From Psychrosphaera haliotis (lineage in GTDB: Bacteria; Pseudomonadota; Gammaproteobacteria; Enterobacterales; Alteromonadaceae): a DNA stretch of 64,000 bases. The position numbers and the translations under genes are program-made. The first letter of the stretch is position 1. Each line of letters starts with the position of its first letter. Under the pieces are notes generated by a model, which made no database searches, was not told the DNA's origin, and saw only the letters and a program-made list of their open reading frames with translations. The stretch is taken from NCBI RefSeq assembly GCF_039523615.1, contig NZ_BAAAFQ010000004.1, forward strand, positions 372,001 through 436,000, given 5' to 3'. Of the stretch, positions 51,135-60,007 are shown piece after piece.

Positions 51135-51473
51135 CTAATGGTTTTCTTTAGCGTGATTTAAACTATACTTTGGAATTTCAACAACTAAGTCTTCATCTCG
51201 AATAATTGCTTGGCAGCCTAAACGTGATTCAGCTTCTAAGCCCCATGCTTTGTCTAGCATGTCATCTTCTAGTTCGTCGCTTTCCGCTAATGAGTCAAAA
51301 CCCTCGCGCACTATGATGTGACAAGTTGTACATGCGCAAACCTTCTCACATGCGTGCTCAATATCAATGTCATTTTTTAAAGCTACATTTAATACTGACT
51401 CGCCCTTTTCACCTTCAAGTACAGCGCCGTCAGGACATAAATCAGAATGCGGTAAAAATATAATTTGTGGCAT
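51135..51473 (-). CDS. fdx: ISC [2Fe-2S] ferredoxin
   Basis: Electron carrier for Fe-S cluster assembly. 112 residues. Cysteine ligands are in CEKVCACTTCH (C-x5-C-x2-C form) and LGCQAII near the C-terminus. IIFLPHSDLCPDGAVLEGE and the PKYSLNHAKENH end are typical of Isc ferredoxins. Last gene of the isc operon, 21 bases after hscA. The small iscX that often follows is not found. Confidence 0.95.
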   Translation of the reverse strand: MPQIIFLPHSDLCPDGAVLEGEKGESVLNVALKNDIDIEHACEKVCACTTCHIIVREGFDSLAESDELEDDMLDKAWGLEAESRLGCQAIIRDEDLVVEIPKYSLNHAKENH

Positions 51474-51494
51474 ATTAGTTCTCTTCTCTAAAAT

Positions 51495-53354
51495 TTATAC
51501 GTCATTCACGGAGTGACCCGTCAATGCTTGTTTAATGCTGTCTTCCATTCTTCTTGCGGCAAAAGGCTGACTAATATCGTCTAATACTTTAATAGAAGTC
51601 TTAATTACATCGCCATCTGTTTGTGCAGTTGATAGTCTCAAAGCTTCGATAGCGTTATTAATATCTTCTAATTCATTTGCTTGTAATAGATGACCTGATT
51701 CGTTTATCGCCATTTCAATAGCTTCAATCATTCGAATCGCATCTACTTTTTGCTCTGCTAACATTCGCGCCGCCATGTCTTCTTTTGCATTCGACATAGA
51801 CGCTTTGATCATATCAGCAATTTCACTTTGCTCTAGGCCATAAGAAGGCTTAACCTGGATAGAAGACTCTATTCCAGTAGACTTCTCCATTGCCGTAACG
51901 CTTAACAAACCATCTGCATCGATGTTAAATGTAACTCTTATTACCGCTATGCCCGCCGTTAACGGAGGAATGCCTTTAAGAACAAAACGCGCTAAGCTTC
52001 GACAGTCGTCAACCATTTCACGCTCACCTTGCAATACGTGAATGGCCATCATCGTTTGACCGTCTTTATAAGTTGTAAACTCTTGAGCTCTTGCAACTGG
52101 GATCGTGGTATTACGCGGAATAACCTTCTCCACTAAGCCACCCATCGTTTCTAAGCCTAGCGATAGCGGAGTTACGTCAAGTAACAACATATCAGAATCA
52201 GGTTTGTTACCAACTAGCAGGTCAGCTTGTATTGCCGCGCCAATCGCTACCACTTCATCAGGGTTTATTGAGGTCAATGGAGTTCGATTAAAAAAGCCTT
52301 CAACCTTCTCTCGCACTAACGGAACGCGAGTTGAACCGCCTACCATTACTACTTCTAATATCTCTTCTAGCTCAACACCAGCGTCTTTTACGGCACGACG
52401 ACAACTTCTTAGTGTTGTTTTAACCAAGGCCTCAATTTCAGATTCAAACTCTGCTCTAGTGATTTGGCCAACAATGTTGCCTTCCACTAATGAGACATTA
52501 AATTCGACAGTCTCATTAATAGTTAAAGACTCTTTTAACTCACGACCTAAGTCATACATCTTTCGTAAGCTTTTCGCGCTTAATTTAGCTGTAACGTTTG
52601 CGTTTTTAAGCAGTAACTTAACAATGGCTCTATCAAAATCATCTCCGCCTAACGCAGAATCGCCACCCGTTGACAGTACCTCAAAAACACCTTTGTTTAA
52701 TCTTAAAACCGAGATATCAAACGTACCACCACCTAGATCATAAACGGCAATGACGCCTTCTTTACCAGAATCTAGACCGTAGGCGATCGCAGCCGCTGTT
52801 GGCTCGTTGATTAACCTAAGTACCTTTATGCCTGCAATTTCTGCCGCATCCTTAGTGCCGTGTCTTTGAGCATCATCAAAGTAAGCTGGAACAGTGATAA
52901 CTGCGCCCTGCAATGCATCACCTAATGTTGCAATAGCTTGCGTATGCAGCTTATTAAGGATTTCAGCTGACACTTGAATAGGGTTCTTTTCACCTTGGCG
53001 TGTTTGAATGTTAACCGTATGCTCTTTTTCTACAAAGTTATATGGCAAGTCACCATATAGACGATTAATATCCTCAAGGCCTCTGCCTAAAAAGCGTTTC
53101 ACGGAAACAAGAGTATTTTCAGGGTCACTCGATGCGTTATTTTTAGCTTCATGACCAACAAGAATAGAGTCTTCTAAATACTGTACTGCTGATGGCAAAG
53201 ACTTGTTGCCCTGCTCATCGGCAAGCACTTCAGGAAGACCACTTCGAACTGAAGCCACTAAAGAGTTTGTTGTTCCTAAGTCAATTCCAACCGCAAGTTT
53301 GTGCTCATGAGGGTTAGTACTTTGACCTGGTTCTGCTATTTGTAGTAATGCCAT
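51495..53354 (-). CDS. hscA: Fe-S assembly chaperone HscA
   Basis: Hsp70-type chaperone that helps release clusters from IscU. 619 residues. ATPase domain: VGIDLGTTNSLVASV near 22-36, VPAYFDDAQRHGTKDAAEIAG, AVYDLGGGTFDISVL and VMVGGSTRVPLV. The peptide-binding domain holds LLLDVTPLSLGLETMGG. The QVKPSYGL linker and helical lid follow. 23 bases after hscB in the same operon. Confidence 0.97.
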   Translation of the reverse strand: MALLQIAEPGQSTNPHEHKLAVGIDLGTTNSLVASVRSGLPEVLADEQGNKSLPSAVQYLEDSILVGHEAKNNASSDPENTLVSVKRFLGRGLEDINRLYGDLPYNFVEKEHTVNIQTRQGEKNPIQVSAEILNKLHTQAIATLGDALQGAVITVPAYFDDAQRHGTKDAAEIAGIKVLRLINEPTAAAIAYGLDSGKEGVIAVYDLGGGTFDISVLRLNKGVFEVLSTGGDSALGGDDFDRAIVKLLLKNANVTAKLSAKSLRKMYDLGRELKESLTINETVEFNVSLVEGNIVGQITRAEFESEIEALVKTTLRSCRRAVKDAGVELEEILEVVMVGGSTRVPLVREKVEGFFNRTPLTSINPDEVVAIGAAIQADLLVGNKPDSDMLLLDVTPLSLGLETMGGLVEKVIPRNTTIPVARAQEFTTYKDGQTMMAIHVLQGEREMVDDCRSLARFVLKGIPPLTAGIAVIRVTFNIDADGLLSVTAMEKSTGIESSIQVKPSYGLEQSEIADMIKASMSNAKEDMAARMLAEQKVDAIRMIEAIEMAINESGHLLQANELEDINNAIEALRLSTAQTDGDVIKTSIKVLDDISQPFAARRMEDSIKQALTGHSVNDV

Positions 53355-53377
53355 AATAAACCGTTAACTTTCCTAAT

Positions 53378-53896
53378 TTAGTAGTCTAGTAACTTATCTT
53401 CTAATGCTTCTGCTTCGCTTTTCAGCTTGTAAATAAAACGTAACTTCTTCACTGACATTGCCGCCAGTTTATACTCTTGCTTATCAAAGTTTACATTAAA
53501 CTCATCGGTATATAGTTTAATAAGCTTTTTTATATCGCTGTAAAAAACGTCTAGTGCTTGTTCAGGATCATTGCTAGATTCAAGATCTTCAAGCTCTTCT
53601 CTGAGCTCCATCTGCTGCATCAAAAAAGCACCATCTTTAATGGTTTCTTGCTCATGTTTTACATCATGACCATGTTCCGCAACCATATACTCGGCTCTAT
53701 TTAATGAACTTTTTAATGTCTCATAGGCGTCATTAACCTCAGATGCCTGCTGTACCGCTAGTAATTTCTGTTGGTCACTGCCATTAGCAAACTTGTCTGG
53801 ATGCACTTGTTTTTGAATTGAGCGAAAACGATCTTGGAGGGTCAATAAGTCAACATCAAACTGAACAGGTAAATCAAATAAATCAAAATACCGCAT
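53378..53896 (-). CDS. hscB: Co-chaperone HscB
   Basis: J-domain protein that brings IscU to HscA. 172 residues, E. coli length. J motif HPD in KQVHPDKFANGS near residues 31-42, then VNDAYETLKSSLNRAEYMV; the C-terminal helical IscU-binding domain holds ELREELEDLE. Between iscA (83 bases upstream) and hscA. Confidence 0.95.
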   Translation of the reverse strand: MRYFDLFDLPVQFDVDLLTLQDRFRSIQKQVHPDKFANGSDQQKLLAVQQASEVNDAYETLKSSLNRAEYMVAEHGHDVKHEQETIKDGAFLMQQMELREELEDLESSNDPEQALDVFYSDIKKLIKLYTDEFNVNFDKQEYKLAAMSVKKLRFIYKLKSEAEALEDKLLDY

Positions 53897-53979
53897 GAGG
53901 TCACCTTTTTTAATACAATTTTAGAAACAAAGAAGGCCATATATCGGAATATGGCCTTAGGAATAGCATTTAGCTGAAT

Positions 53980-54303
53980 TTAGATTGTGAAACTTTCACC
54001 ACATCCACATTCATCTTTTTGGTTCGGGTTAGTAAACTCAAAACCTTCATTTAAACCGTTTTTAACAAAGTCTAATTGAGTGCCGTCTAGATAAACTAAA
54101 CTTTTTGCGTCAACGATAACTTTTACGTCATTATGCTCAAAGACTTCATCACCTTCTTGCAACTCATCAACAAACTCAAGTACATATGCTAATCCAGAAC
54201 AACCCGTTGTTTTTACTCCTAAACGCAACCCTAGGCCTTTGCCTCGGTTTGTCAAAAAGGTTCTTACACGGTCTGCTGCTGCATCGGTTAAACTGATTGC
54301 CAT
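53980..54303 (-). CDS. iscA: Iron-sulfur carrier IscA
   Basis: A-type Fe-S carrier. 107 residues. The three conserved cysteines are in TTGCSGLAYV (about residue 35) and ECGCGESF near the C-terminus. ISLTDAAADRVRTFLTNRGKG is the family start. In the isc operon 62 bases after iscU. Similar ErpA is excluded by the operon position. Confidence 0.95.
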   Translation of the reverse strand: MAISLTDAAADRVRTFLTNRGKGLGLRLGVKTTGCSGLAYVLEFVDELQEGDEVFEHNDVKVIVDAKSLVYLDGTQLDFVKNGLNEGFEFTNPNQKDECGCGESFTI

Positions 54304-54365
54304 TACTACTATCCCAACTATTTATTTCTACAATTCTAACTAACTACTTGAACGATATTGCGTTC

Positions 54366-54749
54366 TTAGTTGCTGCTTTTTGATTTGTAGTCTTCGATTG
54401 CTGCTTTAATAGCGTCTTCAGCTAAAATAGAGCAGTGAATTTTTACCGGCGGTAATGCTAATTCTTCAGCAATTTCAGTGTTGCTAAGTGCTTGAGCTTC
54501 TTCAATCGACTTACCTTTTACCCACTCTGTTACAAGTGAAGAAGAAGCAATTGCAGAGCCACAGCCGTAAGTTTTAAACTTAGCGTCTGAGATAATGCCT
54601 TTGTCGTCAATTTTAAGTTGTAGTTTCATTACGTCACCACAAGCCGGTGCGCCAACCATACCCGTTGCAATGCTTGGGTCATTCTTGTCAAAAGAACCTA
54701 CGTTACGTGGGTTTTCATAATGGTCGATTACTTTTTCGCTATAAGCCAT
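54366..54749 (-). CDS. iscU: Fe-S cluster scaffold IscU
   Basis: Scaffold on which IscS-derived sulfur and iron form clusters. 127 residues. Cys ligands in GAPACGDVMKL (about 37), FKTYGCGSAIASSS (about 63) and VKIHCSILAEDAI (about 106, with the neighbouring His). LPPVK, the HscA recognition motif, is intact. 97 bases after iscS. Confidence 0.97.
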   Translation of the reverse strand: MAYSEKVIDHYENPRNVGSFDKNDPSIATGMVGAPACGDVMKLQLKIDDKGIISDAKFKTYGCGSAIASSSLVTEWVKGKSIEEAQALSNTEIAEELALPPVKIHCSILAEDAIKAAIEDYKSKSSN

Positions 54750-54846
54750 TTTTAGCTCCTACATTGCGTTACGCAATTTTAATTTTTTAATGTGGCGTTA
54801 GAGTTAATCCCTAACACCATTTTACTATTTGTTTCTCGGCTGAGTA

Positions 54847-56061
54847 CTAGTGACCAGCCCATTCGATTTTTGATAAATCAACGCCGTCTTTGAACATTTC
54901 CCAAAGCGGTGACATTTCACGTAACTTATCAATTGAATTGTTTACCTGACCAATAACATGATCAATATCTTCTTCTGTTGTGAAGCGGCCAATACTGAAA
55001 CGAATTGAGCTATGTGCTAATTCATCTGACAGACCTAGTGCACGAAGCACATATGAAGGCTCTAAGCTTGCAGATGTACATGCAGAACCCGAAGAAACCG
55101 CCATGTCTTTAAGCGCCATGATTAAGCTTTCGCCTTCAACAAAGTTAAAGCTTACGTTAAAGATACCTGGGAAGCGTTGTTCCATATCGCCATTGATATA
55201 CGTTTCTTCAATGTGCTTAATGCCATTCCAAAGACGATCACGTAGCTCAATGATGTGTTGTGTGTCTTTTTCCATATCTTCTTTAGCAACACGTGCAGCT
55301 TCACCCATACCTACAATTTGGTGAACCGCTAACGTACCTGAACGGAAACCACGCTCATGACCGCCACCATGCATTTGTGCTTCTAAACGAATACGAGGCT
55401 TACGACGAACGTAAAGTGCGCCAATACCTTTAGGGCCATACATTTTGTGAGCAGAAAAAGACATTAAATCAACTTTAAGGTCAGTTAAGTCAATTGCAAC
55501 TTTACCAGCGCTCTGTGCTGCATCTACATGGAAAATGATTTTACGTTCACGACACATTTCGCCAATTTTTTTGATGTCTTGCATAACACCAATTTCATTG
55601 TTGATGTGCATGATGCTTACTAAAACTGTATCGTCACGCATTGCTTTTTCAAGCACGCCTAAGTCAATTAAGCCATTTGCCATAACGTCTAAATACGTTA
55701 CTTCATAACCTTGACGTTCTAATTCACGACACGTGTCTAAAACTGCTTTGTGTTCAGTTTTTGCTGTAATTACGTGTTTACCTTTTTTAGAATAAAAGTT
55801 GGCGGCACCTTTTATTGCTAAGTTATTTGATTCTGTTGCACCAGAAGTAAATACGATTTCACGAGGGTCTGCATTAACCAATTCAGCAATATTGTTACGA
55901 GCAATATCAACTAACTCTTCTGCTTGCCAACCGTAGCGGTGTGAGCGAGATGCTGGGTTTCCAAATGTGCCGTCCATAGTTAGACAGTTCATCATTTGTT
56001 CAGCAACACGAGGGTCTACTGGTGTTGTTGCTGCGTAATCTAGGTAAATAGGTAACTTCAT
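54847..56061 (-). CDS. iscS: Cysteine desulfurase IscS
   Basis: PLP enzyme that removes sulfur from cysteine for Fe-S clusters and tRNA thiolation. 404 residues, E. coli length. MKLPIYLDYAATTPVDPRVAE start; PLP region HVDAAQSAGK and SFSAHKMYGPKG with the Schiff-base Lys near 206; active Cys in SSGSACTSASLEPS near 328. ends SPLWEMFKDGVDLSKIEWAGH as in group I NifS/IscS proteins. 45 bases after iscR. Confidence 0.98.
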   Translation of the reverse strand: MKLPIYLDYAATTPVDPRVAEQMMNCLTMDGTFGNPASRSHRYGWQAEELVDIARNNIAELVNADPREIVFTSGATESNNLAIKGAANFYSKKGKHVITAKTEHKAVLDTCRELERQGYEVTYLDVMANGLIDLGVLEKAMRDDTVLVSIMHINNEIGVMQDIKKIGEMCRERKIIFHVDAAQSAGKVAIDLTDLKVDLMSFSAHKMYGPKGIGALYVRRKPRIRLEAQMHGGGHERGFRSGTLAVHQIVGMGEAARVAKEDMEKDTQHIIELRDRLWNGIKHIEETYINGDMEQRFPGIFNVSFNFVEGESLIMALKDMAVSSGSACTSASLEPSYVLRALGLSDELAHSSIRFSIGRFTTEEDIDHVIGQVNNSIDKLREMSPLWEMFKDGVDLSKIEWAGH

Positions 56062-56106
56062 TTATTTCTCCGCACTCTATTGCTTAATACAATAGTTAAA
56101 AATTTT

Positions 56107-56577
56107 TTAAAGACTATCCGCTACAAAGCGAATGGATGTATTTTTCGAATCCTGTCGTTCTGCGATCCGTTTTACATCTTTTTGATCAACAAGTTCACCA
56201 AGGGTGATGTTACTTAAGAAACTCTCAATTCGATCACTGAGACCTTCCCACAATTTATGAGTCAAGCAGCGTGATCCGCCTTGGCAATTTGCTTGCCCAG
56301 CACATTTTGTAGCATCAACGCTTTCATCAACCGCCGCTATTACTTCACTAATAGATATATCAGCCGCTTCACGACCGAGAAAATAACCGCCGCCTGGGCC
56401 TCTAACACTGTTGACCAGTTGGCCCTTTCGAAGTTTGGCAAAAAGTTGCTCTAAGTAGGATAACGAGATTCCTTGGCGCTCAGAAATATCCATCAACGGC
56501 ACTGGGCCATTTGACGCATGTAATGCAACATCTAGCATCGCAGTAACTGCATAACGACCTTTAGAAGATAGTTTCAT
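56107..56577 (-). CDS. iscR: Fe-S cluster regulator IscR
   Basis: Rrf2-family repressor that binds a [2Fe-2S] cluster and controls its own operon. 156 residues. Winged-helix N-terminus MKLSSKGRYAVTAMLDVALHA with GISLSYLEQLFAKLRKGQLV; cluster ligands CAGQANCQGGSRC near residues 92-104 plus the following His (LTHKLWEGL). First gene of iscRSUA-hscBA-fdx. Two type-1 sites lie over and upstream of its promoter, so feedback by Fe-S status is likely. Confidence 0.97.
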   Translation of the reverse strand: MKLSSKGRYAVTAMLDVALHASNGPVPLMDISERQGISLSYLEQLFAKLRKGQLVNSVRGPGGGYFLGREAADISISEVIAAVDESVDATKCAGQANCQGGSRCLTHKLWEGLSDRIESFLSNITLGELVDQKDVKRIAERQDSKNTSIRFVADSL

Positions 56578-56636
56578 TTACATTCCTTAATGAGCTCGCC
56601 GAAAAACGCGCAACGGCTTGATTTACTTGGCTGCGC

Positions 56637-56664
56637 ATTTTACAAACCTGAGTAAATTAGTCAA
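56637..56664 (-). promoter_or_regulatory. iscR promoter
   Basis: Minus strand TTGACT (56659-56664) and TAAAAT (56637-56642), spacing 16, about 60 bases before iscR. The -35 and spacer lie inside an IscR site. Confidence 0.7.
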
Positions 56665-56668
56665 GTAT
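56644..56668. promoter_or_regulatory. IscR type-1 binding site A (over the -35 region)
   Basis: 25-base element with left half AAACCTGAGT and right half TTAGTCAAGTAT, matching the type-1 consensus (ATASYYGACT, four W/R bases, YAGTCRRSTAT) at almost every position. Occupation by [2Fe-2S] IscR would block the promoter. Confidence 0.8.
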
Positions 56669-56670
56669 TA

Positions 56671-56695
56671 ATACCCGACTATTTTAGTAGGTTAT
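56671..56695. promoter_or_regulatory. IscR type-1 binding site B
   Basis: ATACCCGACT-ATTT-TAGTAGGTTAT, a near-perfect type-1 site, centred 27 bases upstream of site A (about 2.5 helical turns). Confidence 0.8.
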
Positions 56696-56745
56696 TAGTA
56701 TAATTCAACGTTTAATTGCGGATTTAGGATCATCTTATTTTTGTG

Positions 56746-57555
56746 TTAGATACTCGGGTCAAATCCTGCTATTCCAGCTTCACGCTGTTTTGCAGCATTT
56801 TGCTCTGCTTCTTTAAAATCATCGTCCAAATCAATAATTGGTAAGGCTTTATCACAGACATCGCCGCCCATTTTGCAGACTTCAGTGCATAACGAAGTGA
56901 TTTTCTCATCCATTATCGAGATATGATCCACCATACGCCCAATGGCACTGGCTACAGGATCTGGATTATCTGGTGATACTGCGTAAGCATCAAAACCATA
57001 TTTTTCAGCAATTTTACTGCGTTTGTCATGCTTTTCAGGCTCTGCCTTCGTTACCAGTCGGCCTGGAATACCAACTACCGTTGCGCCTTCAGGTACTTCT
57101 TTTACAACAACAGAATTTGAGCCAACTCGGGCGTTTTTATTGATAATGATTGGACCTAGAATTTTTGCACCAGCACCTACAACCACACCGTCTTTTAATG
57201 TTGGGTGACGTTTACCGCCATTCCAGCTGGTTCCACCTAGCGTAACACCATGGTAAACCGTAACATCATCGCCAATTTCAGCGGTTTCACCAATAACCAC
57301 ACCCATGCCGTGATCAATGAAAAATCGACGACCAATAGTAGCGCCCGGATGGATTTCTACACCTGTAATCCAGCGAGCAATAGTAGATATAAACCTTGCT
57401 AACCATTTCCAGTTAGCTAACCACAATTTGTGGCTAACTCGTTGCATCCAAATTGCATGTAAGCCTGGGTAGTTAAAAAAGATTTCGGTATTGCTACGGG
57501 CCGCAGGGTCACGGCTGTAAACACTTTTTATATCTTCTTTGATTTGCTCAAACAT
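56746..57555 (-). CDS. cysE: Serine O-acetyltransferase
   Basis: Makes O-acetylserine, the cysteine precursor. 269 residues. N-terminal helical part (MFEQIKEDIKSVYSRDPAARSN), then a left-handed beta-helix of hexapeptide repeats with EIHPGATIGRRFFIDHGMGVVIG, VTVYHGVTLGGTSW and RVGSNSVVVKEVPEGATVVG. A longer C-terminal tail with Cys (SLCTEVCKMGGDVCDK) follows. Lies between trmJ and iscR on the same strand; supplying cysteine to IscS makes the neighbourhood sensible. Confidence 0.95.
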   Translation of the reverse strand: MFEQIKEDIKSVYSRDPAARSNTEIFFNYPGLHAIWMQRVSHKLWLANWKWLARFISTIARWITGVEIHPGATIGRRFFIDHGMGVVIGETAEIGDDVTVYHGVTLGGTSWNGGKRHPTLKDGVVVGAGAKILGPIIINKNARVGSNSVVVKEVPEGATVVGIPGRLVTKAEPEKHDKRSKIAEKYGFDAYAVSPDNPDPVASAIGRMVDHISIMDEKITSLCTEVCKMGGDVCDKALPIIDLDDDFKEAEQNAAKQREAGIAGFDPSI

Positions 57556-57640
57556 GATTTACTCTATACGTTCTGAAAATAACAAAAACCGGCAATTTGC
57601 TCAGGCCTGCGCCTAATTCCAAATTATAACGATACGGGTG

Positions 57641-58360
57641 TTAGTCTTTATTTTTAGTAATAGACGTCATAATACCGCGTAAAATATTAAGCTCATGAGC
57701 TTCAGGTCTAGCTCGGTTAAACAAGCGACGTAGCTTTGTCATTACTTGACCAGGGTGCTGCTTTACAATAAAACCCGTTTTTGTCAGAGCTTCTTCTAAA
57801 TGGGCGTAAAAACCTTCAAGCTGTTCGCTGTTTGGGTACTCAACGTCTAACGATTCAAATTGGCTTTGTTGCTCTTCTAGAAAGTTCATACGTACTTCAT
57901 AACTAAGCGTTTGTACCGCCATCGCTAGGTTTAAAGAGCTGTAGTCAGGATTGGCTGGTATATGTACATGGAATTGACACTGCTGTAGTTCTTCATTAGT
58001 TAGACCCGAGTTTTCGCGACCAAACACTAATGCAACTTTATGCTGCTTACCTTCAACAACTACTTTTTTACCACATTCACGTGGATCTAACATTGGCCAA
58101 GATAGTGTTCTTGATCTTGCGCTTGCGGCTACGGCTAGTCCACAATCAGAAATAGCATCTTTTAACTCGCTAACAATTCTAGCATTCCCCAAAATATCCG
58201 TCGCGCCTGCCGCTAAGGCTGAAGCGTGACTATCTGGTTCTTTAACTGGATCAACCAATACAAGATCTGAAAGCCCCATTGTTTTCATTGCGCGAGCTAC
58301 TGAACCAATATTGCCTGTGTGTGAGGTATTTACGAGTACTATTCTTACGTTATCTAACAT
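57641..58360 (-). CDS. trmJ: tRNA (cytidine/uridine-2'-O)-methyltransferase TrmJ
   Basis: SPOUT methyltransferase for position 32 of tRNA. 239 residues from ATG 58360 (MLDNVRIVLVNTSHTGNIGS), with GAAG upstream; a longer frame to 58417 lacks family similarity. Motifs: ARAMKTMGLSDLVLVDP, ALVFGRENSGLTNEEL (motif 2) and YSSLNLAMAVQTLSYEVRM (motif 3). Upstream of cysE-iscR, as in vibrios. Confidence 0.94.
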   Translation of the reverse strand: MLDNVRIVLVNTSHTGNIGSVARAMKTMGLSDLVLVDPVKEPDSHASALAAGATDILGNARIVSELKDAISDCGLAVAASARSRTLSWPMLDPRECGKKVVVEGKQHKVALVFGRENSGLTNEELQQCQFHVHIPANPDYSSLNLAMAVQTLSYEVRMNFLEEQQSQFESLDVEYPNSEQLEGFYAHLEEALTKTGFIVKQHPGQVMTKLRRLFNRARPEAHELNILRGIMTSITKNKD

Positions 58361-58463
58361 TATCTTCGATTCTATATGCAGTTTAGTCTTATGACTGGAA
58401 TGGGCGGAGTTTATCACAAAGCTTAGGCGAGATTAAAACACTGTCATTATTTTTAAATAACAA

Positions 58464-58490
58464 AGCCTGAAACTTTATAGTTCTCAGGCT
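58464..58490 (-). terminator. Probable terminator after the SOUL gene
   Basis: AGCCTGA / TCAGGCT with inner AACT / AGTT. The minus-strand tail TTGTTATTT is T-rich. Confidence 0.65.
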
Positions 58491-58531
58491 CTTAATATTT
58501 CAATTTTTGCTATTCAGTTTAAATATTTGTC

Positions 58532-58573
58532 TTAACGGGTTAAGAATATGTCTTAAATAATTAAGAATACATC
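58532..58573. repeat. 21-bp tandem repeat downstream of the SOUL gene
   Basis: Two units, 58532-58552 and 58553-58573, sharing the TTAAGAATA core and ending in ATGTC / ACATC. A partial third copy precedes them. AT-rich; no function seen. Confidence 0.6.
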
Positions 58574-58581
58574 TCAACAAG

Positions 58582-59235
58582 CTACTGAATTGGAATTAGC
58601 ACTTCATTTTTACGATACATCGGCAATGTCATTGGTCCGTTGTAAGCTGCTGTATAAGGCTTACCTGTAACAGTAAAATCATTCTGCTTTAAGTAATCGA
58701 GTAAAATATTTGTGTGCTTTTTTACATTGCTGTCGCTTAACGTCCAACTAAAAGTAATAGCGGCGACTTTATAGTTCTTAACTTCTGAGACTTTTACTTT
58801 TGGGTTATTCGGTATAGGTGTCGAGTCATAAGTAAAACTGTCAGGCATGACAAAGGACATAACATTAGCCCCACCGGAAGACGCGACGTCACTATTCATA
58901 AATACAGGCGCCGTCATCGAAATTTTCATTCCTTCGCCACTCGCCGCATCATTACCCATATAAACAGGCGCTGTCATTGCTATCTCTCGTTGACCTGAAT
59001 TATCGCCAGCGATGTAATTAAATAAACGTCTGAAAGCACTGTTTCTGCCATCGTCATCCATACTCGTAGAAACCAGAACCATTGACTGATATTCGCGTAT
59101 TTCTATTTTTGTTTCTGTCTCTTTGTCTTTATCGGCTTTAAGCAATTTATAAGGAGCAGACTCTACCCCTGCTTCGCCCACGATAGAACAACCTGCAAGA
59201 AGTGTGGTTACAAAAATTGTTATTAGCTTATTCAC
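58582..59235 (-). CDS. SOUL family (heme-binding-type) lipoprotein
   Basis: 217 residues. Lipobox LLAGC (Cys16). SOUL/HBP fold: KIEIREYQSMVLVSTSM, RLFNYIAGDN, AMTAPVYM and ending MTLPMYRKNEVLIPI. The segment MTAPV-x-M occurs twice within 25 residues, with an extra Gly/Ser-rich loop between, which suggests a local duplication. Soluble SOUL proteins bind heme or porphyrin; binding here is only inferred. Downstream of a DUF2177 gene, with a 16-bp repeat between. Confidence 0.82.
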   Translation of the reverse strand: MNKLITIFVTTLLAGCSIVGEAGVESAPYKLLKADKDKETETKIEIREYQSMVLVSTSMDDDGRNSAFRRLFNYIAGDNSGQREIAMTAPVYMGNDAASGEGMKISMTAPVFMNSDVASSGGANVMSFVMPDSFTYDSTPIPNNPKVKVSEVKNYKVAAITFSWTLSDSNVKKHTNILLDYLKQNDFTVTGKPYTAAYNGPMTLPMYRKNEVLIPIQ

Positions 59236-59289
59236 AATATTTCCTTATTACGAGTTAAGTGACGCTATATAGTTAACCAAACGCTGGCT

Positions 59290-59352
59290 TATTTACCTAC
59301 TTAGCTATCTACTTTCTAGCTATTTACTTTCTTAGATATCTGTTTAGTTACG
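59290..59352. repeat. 16-bp tandem repeat between the DUF2177 and SOUL genes
   Basis: Four degenerate units starting at 59290, 59306, 59321 and 59337, each beginning TATYT and containing a CTTAG-like end. It lies in the 159-base gap upstream of the SOUL gene, where its promoter would be. Confidence 0.65.
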
Positions 59353-59394
59353 TAATAAGTTCGACTGTGTATCAAACTTTATTATTTTTCTTTT

Positions 59395-59835
59395 TCACTT
59401 TTGGTCTATTTTCGGTCTCATTTTTTGGAAACCAGCCCAACCAGCCATTGCGCAAACACTAGTTAGAAATGTTCCCCAGCTCCAATCTACGGCCATAATA
59501 AATAGCGAAAAACCTTCTAAAATACTGTAACTCGTTAAGTTATAAGCGCCATAACTTGCTAAACCTAACAGTGCACCATCAATGCCTGCGTAATAAATAG
59601 GTTTATCTCTATTCGCTACAACTGCTAATACAAAGGTCACGCCACCATACAAGAAGTAGAAAGCTAACCAAGGCCATATTATGAATTCGGTTCGCATCAG
59701 GCCCTGCATCTCTTGCTGGTACCAGTCACCTGATATAAAGGTGAACCAAATTAAGTCGAGTACAGCAAAACAAAGAAAAATGGCTAGCATAGAGACACAA
59801 ATACTAGATAAAAACTTAATGATGTTGTCGCGCAT
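59395..59835 (-). CDS. DUF2177 family membrane protein
   Basis: 146 residues with about four membrane helices. LDLIWFTFISGDWYQQEMQGLMR near residues 26-48, then LYGGVTFVLAVV, GALLGLASYGAYNLTSYSIL and the MAVDWSWGTFLTS block are DUF2177 hallmarks. Family function unknown; DUF2177 genes often occur near photolyase or stress genes in marine bacteria (general recollection). Same strand as the SOUL gene, 159 bases before it. Confidence 0.8.
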   Translation of the reverse strand: MRDNIIKFLSSICVSMLAIFLCFAVLDLIWFTFISGDWYQQEMQGLMRTEFIIWPWLAFYFLYGGVTFVLAVVANRDKPIYYAGIDGALLGLASYGAYNLTSYSILEGFSLFIMAVDWSWGTFLTSVCAMAGWAGFQKMRPKIDQK

Positions 59836-59914
59836 TTACTTTTACTCCATGTTTAAAAGTGACACGTTTTTTAATTACTGAGTTCCCGTAACGAGTAAGT
59901 CAGTTTATAGGATC

Positions 59915-59943
59915 AAAAAAAGGCACAATAAATGTGCCTTTTT
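59915..59943. terminator. Terminator after acnB (bidirectional)
   Basis: AAAAAGGCACA / TGTGCCTTTTT, loop 5, with T-runs on both strands. Confidence 0.85.
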
Positions 59944-60007
59944 ATTCTTACTTAAATAAGTTAGCGAGCGCAATGCTTGAAGCTTCACTCGCTATTTTAT
60001 TCAAATA

